DNA from: Eutrigla gurnardus
Taxonomy: Eukaryota; Chordata; Actinopteri; Perciformes; Triglidae
Assembly (NCBI GenBank): GCA_963514095.1
Contig: OY741264.1
Coordinates: 18,102,553 to 18,166,552 of the forward strand
DNA length: 64,000 bases
Direction of reading: 5' to 3'
The notes under the pieces are model-generated. The model had not been told where the DNA came from and made no database searches. It worked only from the letters and a program-made list of their open reading frames with translations. The position numbers were made by a program, and so were the translations under genes. Shown here one piece after another: positions 23,584 through 34,650 of the stretch (position 1 is its first letter; each line of letters opens with the position of its first letter).

Positions 23584-23689
23584 TTAAGTTCCACTCTGTT
23601 ACATTAAAATCATTACTGAGCTGTATGAGAAAGAGAAAGGCAGGGCTCTCACAGTGGCTTCATTCACTGTACTGTTGCAAGTGGACATC

Positions 23690-24190
23690 ATCATAGTGAT
23701 GTCACCCATAGTGATGTTTGTGGACTACAGTTTTAAAGTGGCAGGTTTAGCATTTAGGCCGTTGCCATCTTACTGCATCTTGATCCATCTGGTTTCTGGT
23801 GTGAAACTGTGAACGTTAGCTTCATAATTCAATCAATTTGTAGCTAACTGCTTTGTGGTAGCAACCTGTCAATCACAAGGTAGCCTATATGACTCTAAAT
23901 GGACCATAATGTAGTAAAAGAAGAAGACTTGAAACTAGACATTGAGATAATACATTTATGTTGACAATGTTTACTGAGATAATACATCAATGAGAAGTAG
24001 GGTAATTTTCCATGTAATCAGACTTCTTTTTACAACCAGAGAAGTCGCCACCTGATGACCAGTAGGGAGAATGCAAATGCAAGGCACTTAAATGGCTTTT
24101 ATTTTGAGAAGCCAAGGTTGCTACCTGGATGCAGTATGGAGTGCTCACATGTGCTATGTGATGGTTGTTTGGTCAGCGGGATAAACTAAA
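23690..24190 (+). repeat. Dispersed repeat R1, copy B
   Basis: Contains 'atagtgatgtcacccatagt', 'cctgtcaatcacaaggtagc', 'ggaccataatgtag', 'gagataatacatcaatgaga' and 'gagaagtcgccacctgatga' in that order. The same words recur at 48515-49100 and in part at 623-880. No inverted repeats or coding sequence seen, so its class is unknown. Confidence 0.7.
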
Positions 24191-24294
24191 AGTCCTCCCT
24201 CCCACCCTCTCTGCCAAATGTGGTGGACTGTGGACAGTCATATTAAACTCTTATTTAGTGTGATTTAAACTTTTCAAGAATATCACAATATAGG

Positions 24295-24579
24295 GTGTCC
24301 AGAATTTCAGAATACTTGATGTTGTCCTTACAGCCCCTTTGTCTTCTTTGGCTCTCAGAGAAGAGGTGTTGGGGTAGAAACAGTAGACTGGATGATTGGC
24401 AGCCTTCCTGGGGAAAACCTGATCTGATCAGGACAGATGGCATCCACCCCACTTTGGAGGGAGCAGCTCTCCTATCTAAAAACATAGCTGATTTCATTAG
24501 TAGTCCTAAAACATGCAAACCAGTGCTGAAACCAGGAAGCAGAGTTGCAGTCTTACACACTTCTCTGCACCTCCATTAG
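24295..24579 (+). pseudogene. LINE ORF1 esterase (SGNH) C-terminal piece
   Basis: The plus-strand frame contains LIRTDGIHPTLEGAALLSKN. D-G-I-H-P-T-x-x-G is the Asp/His block of SGNH-type esterases, a domain known from ORF1 of CR1/L2 LINEs. Only this last block is present; the nucleophile Ser block would lie upstream and is missing. The ORF runs on to a C-terminal tail (PVLKPGSRVAVLHTS) before the endonuclease frame opens. Confidence 0.6.
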
Positions 24580-25166
24580 AGCAGTCACCCACCCAAAACA
24601 AAAACCACATAAGAACGGTGTCTGTCCCCCGACCAACTAATTTAATTTGGTCCAACAGAAGAGGGATTTCACATGAAAACCTAATCAAAATTAGCACTTC
24701 TGATGTAGTACAACAAAATAGAAGAGTTAAATGTGGACTCTTAAACATTAGATCTCTCTTATCTAAAGCAGTATTAGTCAATGATTTAATATCAGATAAT
24801 AATATTGATTTATTCTGCCTGGCTGAAACCTGGCTGCGTGATGAAGATGTTTGCTTTAACAAAGCTAGTCCTCCCAGCCATATTAATACTATATATCTCG
24901 AGGCAGATGTGTACATCCGAAACCAAAATTATAACTCATTTGAGAGCCTGATTCTCAGCCTTTTGCACCCAAATTTGAAAACAATGCAGCCAATTCTGTT
25001 TGTTATGGTGTATCGTGCTCCTGGTCCATTTTCTGAATTCTTATCTGAATTCTCTGAGTTTCTATGAACTTTAGTCCTTAAATCAGATAAAGTTATTATT
25101 GTGGGGGATTTTAATATCCATGTGGATGTTGCTAATGACAGCCTTGGTGTAGCATTTACTTCATTA
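24513..25166 (+). pseudogene. LINE endonuclease, N-terminal part
   Basis: Contains CGLLNIRSLLSKAVLVNDL, LFCLAETW (catalytic Glu) and MVYRAPGPFSEF; after a stop at 25067 it continues as KVIIVGDFNIHVDVA. Expected GRGGG is missing (replaced by ADVYIRNQ), so part of the domain is deleted. It ends abruptly at the TA where element M2 inserted and resumes at 32671. Confidence 0.8.
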
Positions 25167-26332
25167 CAGTTTTTTTCAATCGCTAACTAGCACTTACCCA
25201 TACTTCAGATACTTTTTCTAAACTCTTAACACAGACTCACACTTACAAAACACAATTGGCCAAATGGATAATTTTCTTCTCAAAAACACATTTTGTTAAA
25301 TATATACTAACTCTTCATTTCAAAATAGAACACATCTTTCTCTGCACACACACACTTTACCAAAGCACTGGAAATCTGACTCAAAATGAAATTATTCTGT
25401 CAAAGAATAACACTTGTTTTTACTTCACAATAGGGTTGGGCGGTATGAGAAAAATCTTATATCACGGTATGAATAATTTCATATCACGGTAACGGTATAT
25501 ATCACGGTATGGTTTTCCCCCTGTAAATTCAATTAATGGCTTAAAAATAACCATACTGTCGCATTTGATCCTTTTCTTTTATTTTAATTTTCTCACAGCA
25601 GCATAACATTATTTTAAAGAAAGTATAATAATATAATAAATAATAAGCCACAAAGAATGTGCAAAGGTCTGGTAAACATTTGAAATCCAGCTTTACAGTT
25701 TTTTCCTATCGTTTTAGGCAATTTACCTAAACCATGTTCACATTCCCTAAACACTTCACACAGTGAGCATACCAGTAGACCATGTGAACCAAACTGTGGT
25801 TACTTGCCCCTATGTTAAGATACAAATGCTGGCAATGACGCCTTCTTCCAAATTTCATGGATACCTGCCCCAGTCAATGTTCACTACCGGCAAAACGCTG
25901 TTTAGATACTCTGTTCAAAACAGTGAACTTTCTGTTCAAAACCTAACAGTAATTTAGATCACTGTAGATGGAAAGATGCTGCATTTGGACAGACAAATGA
26001 AGTTACATGTTTGAATAAGAAAAAATATTTAGTTTATAGTTTATTTATTTTATTTTACAGTAATTTAGATTTTTTTCCCCCTGTGCACCATAGTTCTTGG
26101 TGAATTGGCATGGAATTACTTTTTTTTTTACGTAAAAGCAACACTACATACAATGATCTGTACAAAACACAGAGGATAAGTTTTGCAATGCAAAACACCT
26201 GGTGGTCATTTCAGCTAAAGACCTACTCAGCTAAAGACCTACTCAGGTGTTTTACATGTAATTTGTGCCTCGTTGAAAAAGGGCCTTCTTTGGCATTTGC
26301 TTTGGACTTCTTTACGTAGTTGGTATAGGAAA

Positions 26333-27816
26333 ATGGATGCAGCAAGAGCAAGAGCAAGAGGCAGAGGCAGAGGAAGAGGTGGAGGTGAAGGTGAAGGTGA
26401 AGGTGAAGGTGGAGGTGAAGGTGAAGGTGGAGGTGAAGGTGGAGTAGGAGGAAGAGGTAGAGGAAGAGGTAGAGGAAGAGGGAGAGGAGCAGCAGCAGCA
26501 AGGACAGTTGTATCTGATGAAATCGGAGCAACTGTCATCGACCATGTAATCAATCATGGTCTGTCCATGAGGGAAGCTGGTCTGAGGGTTCAGCCGAACT
26601 TGCCAAGATCAACGGTGGCATCAATCGTGAGGGTTTTCACACAAACTAACAGGTACTATACAGTATTTACAGCATTCTGACTGATGTGTTTGTAACAGTA
26701 GTAATGTGATGTGAGAAGTCTCCAAAACTCTCCTGACGTATCAGTGCATTTGTGTCTGACTCACTATTGTAGGACCCAACGGTTGCCCCACTCAGGTGGA
26801 AGGGGAAGAAAATTCACTTTGCCACAAGAAAATGCAATAGTGCAAATGGTTATTGCTAACAATAGTATAAGGCTAAGAGAAATTTGTGCAAACATCATCG
26901 CAGACATTGGTGTATTTGCCAACATTGAGAATGTTGGCACCACGACCATCGCCAGAGTGCTGAAAAAGCACCAAATTCGAATGAAGCAGCTTTACACTGT
27001 CCCCTTCGAGAGGAACTCTGAGCGGATAAAGGAACTCCGGTACCAATACGTCCAGGTAAGACTGAACACAGGACACACTGTCATGTTGATTGTGATTTTG
27101 CACAAAACTGTAAGCTATGCCATTTTTGTCTTATGGTATCTTGTGTATTCTCTAATTTCCTGAAGAGAGCCATGGAACTTGAAGCCAGTGAGAATGAACA
27201 TGCGTTCATCTTTGTGGATGAGGCTGGCTTCAACCTGGCAAAAACACGTCGCCGTGGAAGGAACCTGATTGGGAAAAGGGCCACAATAGATGTTCCAGGC
27301 CAGAGGGGTGCGAACATCACCATGTGCGCAGCAATTTCGAACGATGGACTGCAGCTGCAGAAGGCCGGCATAGGCCCATACAACACCGAACGCCTAATTG
27401 CCTTCATAGATGAGCTTTACGAAAGGCTCACAGCAAGAGAGGTAGACAGGCAGAATCTACCAACGTATGTAATTGTATGGGACAATGTGGCCTTTCACCA
27501 CTCCCGGCAAGTCACAGGGTGGTTTGCGGCGCATCCTAGGATGATGTCACTTTTCCTTCCGCCTTACTCTCCTTTCCTCAACCCCATCGAGGAATTCTTT
27601 TCGGCGTGGAGATGGAAGGTCTATGACCACCGCCCTCAGGACCAGATGTCCCTATTAGAGGCAATGGCTGCTGGGTGTATGGACATAGCCCCAGAAGATA
27701 TCCAGGCCTGGATAAGGCATTCCAAAAGATTTTATCCACGTTGTATGGCAAGAGAAACCATACGTTGCGACGTAGATGAAAATTTGTGGCCAAATGCGGA
27801 GGATAGGAGGGATTAG
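26333..27816 (+). CDS. Transposase of Tc1/mariner superfamily, three exons
   Basis: Exon 1 26333-26652, exon 2 26773-27055, exon 3 27166-27816 give 1254 nt, 418 codons including the stop, all in phase. Donors are AACAG|GTACT and TCCAG|GTAAG; acceptors ATTGTAG and CCTGAAG. Residues 1-55 are an Arg-Gly then Gly-Glu rich low-complexity region. Helix-turn-helix segments follow (IDHVINHGLSMREAGLRV and a second in exon 2, GGRGRKFTLPQ...TTIARVLKKH). The DDE core in exon 3 has FIFVDEAGFN (Asp ~219), VIVWDNVAFHHS (Asp ~307) and PFLNPIEEFF (Glu ~343), 35 residues between the last two. It should cut and paste the element at TA sites. The splice model is mine, read from the sequence. Confidence 0.85.
26362..26490 (+). 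repeat. GGTGAA/GGAAGA hexamer-rich tract inside transposase exon 1
   Basis: Imperfect hexamer repeats (ggtgaa, ggtgga, agaggt) encode the GEGEGGGEGEGG and GRGRGR part of the transposase N-terminus. All unit lengths are multiples of three, so the frame is kept. Confidence 0.8.
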
Positions 27817-28639
27817 CCCAATTCTGCGCCACTGTTGGGCTACTGTAATATACAGTATGTGCAGGTTTTGTGCATTGCATTTTTTGTTAGAACACATTTT
27901 TTGACTTTGTAATGTATTTTCTGTTTTGTGTAACACTTGCACTGTGACAAAATCTCCAAAAAGTAAAGCACAGTGAAAAAAACTGTTGTGTTTGTGATTT
28001 GTTTCTGGATCATATATTACGTACTTACTGTATGTAATTTGCATTACAAAAACTGAAAATTGTTATTCTCAGTTTCTCATAAAACACTTACAGTATTTAC
28101 TGTATTTACAATTACAGTACATTTACCACACTCAATTGTGACATCTTTTGTGGGAGGTAAACCGACATATGAACACTGTCAGCAGATACTTGGCTTGGAT
28201 TGTCATACTGTAATATTACAAACTTTATTACTGTAGTCCAAAGAAGTGTTTGTCTGTGTTTTTTCTCTTTTTTTCAATGCAACACTACAGGAAATCTATG
28301 CCAAACTGGAGGACACAGCAACATTTTATATATGCAATTGGCAATGCTTCAAGATGTTAGTGTTTTTTAGGTCATAGTGTTCTGAGAGGAAACATGTGTT
28401 AAGTTATGGCAGCATTGTTTGTGGTGTGGTTGTTGTAGTGCATTTTGCACCAAAGGTTAACAGATATGCAGAGGTGTGTGTCTCTAAAGCCCACTGTGTT
28501 TAGTGATAGGGAAAAGTGACCATAGTATGGGTACATGACCAAAAACGATAGGAAAAAACTGTAACTTAAGCTATAGTGTGTGTGCAAATGTAAACACAGA
28601 GCTCCATCTTAATAAGAAATAAAAATAACAAATGAGAAA

Positions 28640-28988
28640 AAGTATGCGTCGTGATGGCCTCCGTTATCTCCCTCCATCGACGTGATTTATTGTCATACGG
28701 GGTGCCTTTGGCGAAAGACTCATAATACTGCTTCGCATGTTTTAACTTTAAGTGGTGGAAGAGGTTACCGGTGTTTCCACCTCCAGCAGCAACAGTCGCG
28801 CGACACTCTTTGCAGAGTATTGCCTTTTGTTCGTTGTCGGATTTTCTAAATCTGAAAAAGTTCCACACAACAGACGTAGCGCCGTTTTTCGGAACGAATT
28901 CCTCCTCTTCGTCATGGGTGGGTCGGCTGCCTCCGTTATTACTCAGGTAAAGCTGTTTCTTCTTCGTCGTGCTCATGCAAACACGCAA
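28640..28988 (-). pseudogene. BED zinc-finger exon of a hAT (ZBED-like) transposase
   Basis: Starts near MSTTKKKQLYLSNN and contains ATSVVWNFFRFRKSDNEQKA, ILCKECRATVAAGGGNTGNL and FHHLKLKHAKQYYE: aromatic residues, Cys-x2-Cys, then His-x5-His of a BED finger. This domain binds the transposon ends. The exon runs into non-coding sequence and no dimerisation or catalytic domain follows, so no transposase can be made from this copy. Confidence 0.8.
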
Positions 28989-29819
28989 GCAGTCTGCTGC
29001 AATGCCTGCAGTGCCCCGTGTGTCGAGGCGGTGTAATTACAGTGACTCAGAGCGATGCCGCAGACATCTGCGCTTTCTCCGGTATAAACGGTATTGCAAA
29101 ATCTCTACCGGTAGACACTTTTATACCGTCACAGGGTATAATACCGTCATACCGCCCAACCCTACTTCACAAGGTACATGCAGTCAATCAAAGTACACCA
29201 GGTTTCAAAATACTGGCTATTGTTGACATTACAAAAACTGCATATAGACTTTTATGTTTCGGTTTTACAGGTATTTGCATGCAAAACATGCATTCCACCG
29301 TTTTTACACTACATTTCTTGGTTGGGAACTATATGTCTACATGTATTGTTCACATTCAAAAGCATTCCAGTAAAAAGCAAATCATTTTCCCCCTTTACCG
29401 TTTACTACAGGAGGTACAGTAGAAATACTGTTTACAGTATGATAGAACAGAAAACGTTTTACAGTATTGCTAACATTGAACAAAATATCCATGAAATACA
29501 CAAGAGCATTCTGGGAAAAAAAATAACAGCAAAAAGCCCATATAAAAAGTTTGTCTTTTTCTGTTTCCGAAAACATCACTCCTCAAAGTCCTCCTTTTAC
29601 TGTATGTGTCAATGTAATAGAAAAAACTAACCCCTGCCACTGAGTCTAAACCAGCCCAATTTACCCAACATAAATCAGCTGTGTGTCAATTATTCAATTG
29701 TTTGTTTATTATCAGCTGATATATATTGTTTTTGAACTGATATCATTGCAGAAGCAGAGGTTTTGATACTGTATCTAAGGTTTGGAATATTGTTTTTGCT
29801 ATTGTGGGATGTTGTGTGT

Positions 29820-30701
29820 AGTGTTGTCATGATACCAACATTTTGGTACCGGTACCAACGTGTTTCGGTACTTTTCGATACTTTTTAAAATAAAAATAAA
29901 ACGCAAAAAATGTCATTACTGACTTTAATAGAAAATCTTAGAACAATAACATATTAATCAGCAAATAAAATACCACAAAGACAAGCTTTTCTAATGCACA
30001 CAATTTTAAAAATGTGAAAATATAAATACAATAATATAAAATATAATAATATAAATAAACCAGCTCTATTTGTTTTCTTCCAGAGCTACTTTTGTTAAGA
30101 GTGAAGGGGGGTGGCGCTTGCTTTTAGCACTGAATGTGGGTTTTTTTCCTGAGTTCCCTGAGCTCAGTGTGCAGGTCTGGGTGCTGGTCCTTTAAGTCGG
30201 AGGTGTTTCCGCCGTTAGCCATGCATGTTTTAAACGGCGTTTACACAGTGGTGCATCTGCGTTAACTGCCTCGCCTTGCGCATTTGTTTTAAGCTAAAGT
30301 ACGGCCATATCGCACTTCGCGGCGCTGGTTTGTCCGCAAGTTGCGGCGTGGTGACAGGTGCAGCAGCCAGTCTCCTCTCCGTGCTTCGCTCTCGCTCTCG
30401 CTCTCTCCAAGCTTTGCTCCGTTTGTTGCTCCAGTCCACGCTGTTCGCTAACTTGCTAACTGTTTCCTCCGGCTTGCTTGCTTTTTCTTTTTATCTCCCC
30501 AAGCTGCGGCTCGCTCCTCGTCCTCTCAGCTGTTACAACGCAGTGACGTCACGCGGCGAGTTCGCCGCGCTGTTGCGGGCGCTGTTGCGGGCGCTGCCGG
30601 CGGCGCTGCAAGTACCGGTCCCGTCCAAATGCAATACAGTACCGTTTTAAATGCCTCAGTACCCCGGTACCAAATTAGTACCGGTATACCGTGCAACCCT
30701 A
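29820..30701. mobile_element. Non-autonomous hAT element, 882 bp
   Basis: Left end AGTGTTGTCATGATACC, right-end complement AGGGTTGCACGGTATACC, with GGTACCGGTACC words next to each. It is flanked by TTGTGTGT (8 bp; a preceding G also matches) at 29812-29819 and 30703-30710. Inserted in M2 copy 2. No transposase; the open frame at 30276-30650 has no recognised domain. Confidence 0.85.
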
Positions 30702-30785
30702 GTTGTGTGTTAACATTCGTAAATAATACAAAAACAGTCCATAACTTTGTTAGGAAGTATAGCTTGTTTGTTAAGAAAATGTAAG

Positions 30786-32504
30786 TGTGGCCCCGTCTAA
30801 CTGTGAGCAGCAGATCTAGAGAATCTATATAACACCGACAACGCCACCTTAGGACTTTCACCTAAAGAGTATACAACTTTAACTTTAATATCTCAGAGGG
30901 GGGGCTGCACGGTGGTGTAGTGGGTAGCACTCTCGCCTCACAGCAAGAGGGTCCTGGGTTCGATTCCCGGGTCGGCCCAGGTTCCTTCTGTGTGGAGTTT
31001 GCATGTTCTCCCCGTGTAAGCGTGGGTTCTCTCTGGGTTCTCCGGCTTCCTCCCACAGTCCAAAGACATGCAGGATGGGGATAGGTTAATTGATGACTCT
31101 AAATTGCCCGTAGGTGTGAATGTGAGTGTGAATGGTTGTTTGTCTCTAGATGTTGGCCCTGCTATAGACTGGCGACCTGTCCAGGGTGTACCCTGCCTTC
31201 GCCCAATGACAGCTGGGATCGGCTCCAGCCCCCCCGTGACCCTAAATACAGGATAAGCGGTAGAAAATGGATGGATGGATCTCAGAGGGGGTTTCCCGAA
31301 AACATCCCATACACAGGTCCGCACACAAATGAATACAGACACGTATGATGTATAAGTTAACAATCTTTATTTCTTGAAGTAAACAATTTTAGTAAGTTAG
31401 CTCTAAAACATTTATATAGTTATTTTCTTTAATGTCAGACAAAATATGGTGTTCCACTTACACCCATCCGTAGTGGTCCAGCTAAGAGGAAGGGGGCCGA
31501 TAAACAGCTAGCTCCAGCAGCGGTCACTGCTCTTAAATAAACTAAAAAAAACAAAGAAACAAATCAACTAGTAACTCAAACGAGAAAACCAAGATAAACC
31601 ATGCAACATATATATATTTAGCAGGTCCTTCACTGTCACTGCTGCAATATTTTTCCCTCTACCCCCCACTGACAACTCACGGTCTGATCTGAGCAGACAA
31701 GATTGAACTCCAGTAGCTTCAAAGCTTGTCTATGCGACAAGAGCAGCGCGACTGGTTACGCTAAGTACGCAGAGCAACGCGACTGGTTACAACTAAACAG
31801 AGCAACGCTAATTAAACAAAGCGAGGCTAATAAAACAGAGGCTAACTACCCAGAGCAAGGGTAATAAAACAGAGGCTAAATACACAGAGCAAGGCTAGTA
31901 AAAGGAGAGGCTAGGCATTAAAGGCAAGAGTTTGGAGGCAAGACAGGGCACACAGCAGCCCAACGCCAGACAAGCTTCAAAAACAAAAGCAATCGTTAGT
32001 GACAACACCTAAACACACTTAGCAGACAAAAATAGCACTTAGCTCATAGCAAGGGTTACCTGCGTCGAGCCCGCATCAGCGCTAATAGCTGTTAGCAGCT
32101 ACGGCGGCAGCAGCGGCAGCTAACCGGACAGGGGGGTACACACACGCACGCACACCATCCCGGCCCACCGCGCCAACCTACAACAAAGGACCGTCAGCGC
32201 AGCATCTTATTACCTCGTCACGTCATGAGACTGCGCTACATGCGGAACACTGCACAGACGCCGGGATACGATGGCTCGGCGGAGCTGCCAACACGCAGCA
32301 CCCGCTTCGGCAGAATAGAGAGAGAGACTAAATAACCGGGGGGTATATAAACCACCCCGCATTAGCGGCCGAGGCCACGGCGGCACTACAGGTGCCGGAA
32401 AGGGGCGTGTCACACCTGCCGCGATCGCCATACCTGTCGCAAAACAGACTAACGAGGACACCAAAGAACCGAAATGAATAGATACCATATATCATCCGGT
32501 TACA
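30786..32504 (-). mobile_element. Probable solo LTR
   Basis: Comparison with M2 copy 1 shows an insertion starting TGTGGCCCCG and ending CGGTTACA, i.e. TG...CA on both strands, with TAAG on each side (30782-30785, 32505-32508). On the minus strand a TATA-like TTTATATA lies near 32345 and an AATAAA near 31370, the order expected of an LTR. No internal retroelement genes are present, so it would be a recombined solo LTR of about 1.3 kb plus the SINE inside it. The element family is unknown. Confidence 0.55.
30903..31278 (+). mobile_element. DANA/mermaid-like tRNA-derived SINE, copy 1
   Basis: The tRNA-like head (GCACGGTGGTGTAGTGGGTA, B-box GGTTCGATTCCCGG) is followed by the conserved fish SINE body (GTGTGGAGTTTGCATGTTCT, CCCACAGTCCAAAGACATGC) and a (ATGG)n tail. 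It is flanked by a 13-bp duplication ATCTCAGAGGGGG (30890-30902, 31279-31291). It lies within the probable solo LTR, making it one of the youngest layers. Confidence 0.92.
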
Positions 32505-32670
32505 TAAGCATTGTGGAAATGTGTTCACTGACTGCATATTGTGTGAAAACGACATGAAATGTGTGAATGGTATGGCCACAGAAGATCGATGCTGTGCTAA
32601 TTGTGTTTAGAGTTTTGAAAATGTGACAACTGGTTGTACAAACGCTTGTTAGCGACTGAAAAAAACTGTA

Positions 32671-33200
32671 ATAGATTCTATTGACTTCAGTCAGAGTGTA
32701 CATAAACCTACTCACTGTCATAGCCACACTCTCGACCTCGTCTTATCTTATGGCGTTGAAATTGAACACTTAATAATCTTTCCTCAAAATTCTCCTTTAC
32801 CTGACGATTACTTAATAACCTTTGAATTATTGCTGCTGGACTTCGCTCCTCTAGGAAATAGCTACTACTCTCGGTGTCTATTAGATAGAGCCGTAGTTAA
32901 GTTTAAGGAAGTGATTCCACTAGTCTCGAGTTCAGTGACATGTCTTAATAAAACGGAGGACTTCTATGTTAATTTTAGTCCCTCCCAGATCAATTCTCTC
33001 ATAGATAAATCTGGAAGCCTACTGAGAATGACTCTCGACTCTGTTGCTCCTCTAAAACAGAAAACTATAAAAACAGGAAGTTAGCTCCCAAACTCGTAAA
33101 TTAAAACAAAAATTGCATAATCTTGAAATCATCTGGTGCTCCACCAAACTGGAAGAATCCCGCTTAGTCTGGCAAGACAGTCTTAAAACATATCAGTAGG
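32671..33200 (+). pseudogene. LINE endonuclease C-terminus and linker
   Basis: Continues after the M2 insertion: IDFSQSVHKPTHCHSHTLDLVLSYGVEI, then linker with NSLIDKSGSLLRMTLDSVAPLK and frameshifts. HTLDLVL is the conserved Asp motif seen in the other LINE copies of this window. The catalytic SDH block is degraded (LPDDYLITF). Confidence 0.75.
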
Positions 33201-33546
33201 CTCTAAAGTAGCTGTAATTAAACCTCTTCTTAAGAAGCCTACTCTAGATCCAGGGGTTTTAGCAAACTACAGACCGATATCAAATCTTCCATTTCTCTCT
33301 AAGATCCTTGAGAAAGTAGTCGCCAATCAGCTGTGTGAAGACCTCCAGTCAGGATTTAGAATACATCATAGTACAGAGACAGCTCTGGTGAAAATCACAA
33401 ATGATCTTCTAATTGCTTCTGACAAAGGTTTCTGTACTTGTCCTACTAGATCTTAGTGCTGTGTTTGACACCATTAACCATGATATTCTATTAGGTAGAC
33501 TGGAAAAATGAATTGGCATCAAAGGAACTGCATTAAGCTGGTTTAA
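33201..33546 (+). pseudogene. LINE reverse transcriptase, first part
   Basis: Contains VAVIKPLLKKPTLDPG, NYRPISNLPFLSKILEKVV, LQSGFRIHHSTETALVK and, after a frame change, LLDLSAVFDTINHDIL. It ends at GTALSWF where the TTAA element entered. The fragment upstream of VAVIK is missing the end of the linker. Confidence 0.85.
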
Positions 33547-33839
33547 AGGGATAGTTCGTAATTTTGGACATAAGACCTATTTTCCAACTCAGCCGGTGTG
33601 TTCGAGACGTCTGAAGACGTTTTCAAGACATTTGATTCAGTTCTTCTAGTTGCCGAGTTCGCTTGTGCTATGGCTAGCGCAAGTCAATGGTTCTAGTTAG
33701 CATGGCATTAAAAACACTCATACCGACTCCACAGTGCACCCGAGGCAAATCAATTGTAACGGCAGACTATCGATGTACACATCTGTGTTGATAGAATGTT
33801 TGAAATAAAACCAACCTTGCATTTTTAAGGATTTATGTC

Positions 33840-33840
33840 T

Positions 33841-33875
<35 letters not shown>
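33840..33875 (+). repeat. (CAG)n trinucleotide tract
   Basis: About 11-12 uninterrupted CAG units just inside the left arm of the TTAA element. Not in a recognised reading frame. Confidence 0.95.
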
Positions 33876-34021
33876 TGTCATACTTCCTAGTAGGCTATGG
33901 CAGCGGCGGACTGATATCACCTAGCACTTATAAGTTACCGGTTCTATAATAGTTTGTCTACCTGCTGTCATTGCTACAGACGCAGAGTAGCCTGCAGTGC
34001 TAGTTTCTTCAATCTCACAGA

Positions 34022-34250
34022 AATGGCCACTTTTGGAGAATATACTGAAACTTTTGAAGACTCTGATGAGGAGTTTTTTTCCACCCAAACCCAACCGTAC
34101 CTGTACGAGCCTGAATATACAGAGGAAGAATTGCGCGAGAGGGATGCTCAAAGGGCAGAACGTGAACGAGCGTCTGTGGAGACCGAGATAGCCCCCGCTG
34201 GAGCTGAGAACCGGGACCGAACAAACGGAGACTGGTGGTGCCTGGAGGGA
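34022..34250 (+). pseudogene. Acidic coding remnant resembling P2X7-tail-type transposon proteins
   Basis: The frame from the ATG at 34022 reads MATFGEYTETFEDSDEEFF, then QPYLYEPEYTEEELRERDA, a basic-acidic helix and NRDRTNGDWWC. YLYEPEYTEEEL followed by a W/C-containing segment is reminiscent of proteins in fish genomes that carry the cysteine-rich domain shared with the P2X7 receptor tail. Here the cysteine-rich part is cut off: after DWWC the frame enters the ~200-bp tandem repeat. The resemblance is from memory and needs a search. Confidence 0.4.
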
Positions 34251-34650
34251 ATCCCCCGCAACGCGTCCGAGGGTTTACGGTTCTCCGGACGGAGCAGAGG
34301 TTCGGGTTTGCGGTGCGTAATTGTGGGTTGGCTGGGCTGTGGGCTGCCCGGTGTTTGAGTGAGCTCCGAGGGTTTTTCAGACAGCCTTGGGGGCTTAAGG
34401 GCCAACAAATCGGTGGTGTTCAGGTGTGTATTTACCGGAAGGATTCCCCGCAACGCCTCCGAGGGTTTACGGTTCTCCGGACGGAGCAGAGGTTCGGGTT
34501 CGCGGTGCGTAATTGTGGGTTCGCGGGGCCGTGTGCTGCCCGGTGTTTGAGTGAGCTCCGAGGGCTTTTCAGACAGCCTTGGGGGCTTAAGGGCCGACAA
34601 ATCAGTGGTGTTCAGGTGTGTATTTACCAGCTGGATTCCGAGCAGCGTGT
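34240..34650 (+). repeat. Tandem repeat of ~200 bp, about two units
   Basis: The block from 'ccccgcaacgcgtccgaggg' to 'caggtgtgtatttacc' occurs at about 34250 and again at about 34446, with a partial third start near 34630. Internal words 'ctccggacggagcagaggtt' and 'cagacagccttgggggctta' match in both units. Period is close to 196-200 bp. Confidence 0.85.

Larger units (their letters stand above)
25696..28561 (+). mobile_element. Tc1/mariner-superfamily transposon with intact spliced gene (DD35E)
   Basis: Perfect 20-bp terminal inverted repeats CAGTTTTTTCCTATCGTTTT at both ends, flanked by TA (25694-25695, 28562-28563). It is 2866 bp, inserted in the hAT at 25431-29164. It carries one three-exon gene with no disabling change. 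Both the terminal repeats and the coding frame being intact suggests a young, possibly autonomous copy. Confidence 0.9.
25431..29164 (-). mobile_element. hAT element with ZBED exon, holding a second transposon
   Basis: Ends TAGGGTTGGGCGGTAT and ATACCGCCCAACCCTA are perfect inverted repeats, flanked by the 8-bp duplication CTTCACAA (25423-25430, 29165-29172), as made by hAT transposases. The empty site is visible in M2 copy 1. Without the inner transposon the element is about 0.87 kb and retains only a BED zinc-finger exon, so it is an internally deleted derivative. Confidence 0.92.
25167..32668 (-). mobile_element. TA-flanked element M2, copy 2, opened by three insertions
   Basis: Reverse-complement copy of 20345-21490, flanked by TA (25165-25166, 32669-32670). 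Left end CAGTTTTTTTCAATCGCTAA, right-end complement CAGTTTTTTTCAGTCGCTAA. Its own sequence survives at 25167-25430, 29165-29819, 30702-30785 and 32505-32668; the rest is a hAT (25431-29164), another hAT (29820-30701) and a probable solo LTR (30786-32504). Confidence 0.88.

Noticed and set aside
26223..26557. Minus-strand ORFs of Leu/His/Pro or Thr/Ser repeats
   Set aside because: Antisense of the hexamer tract in transposase exon 1.
28566..28988. ZBED host gene
   Set aside because: The BED exon lies inside a hAT with intact ends and target duplication and runs into non-coding DNA.
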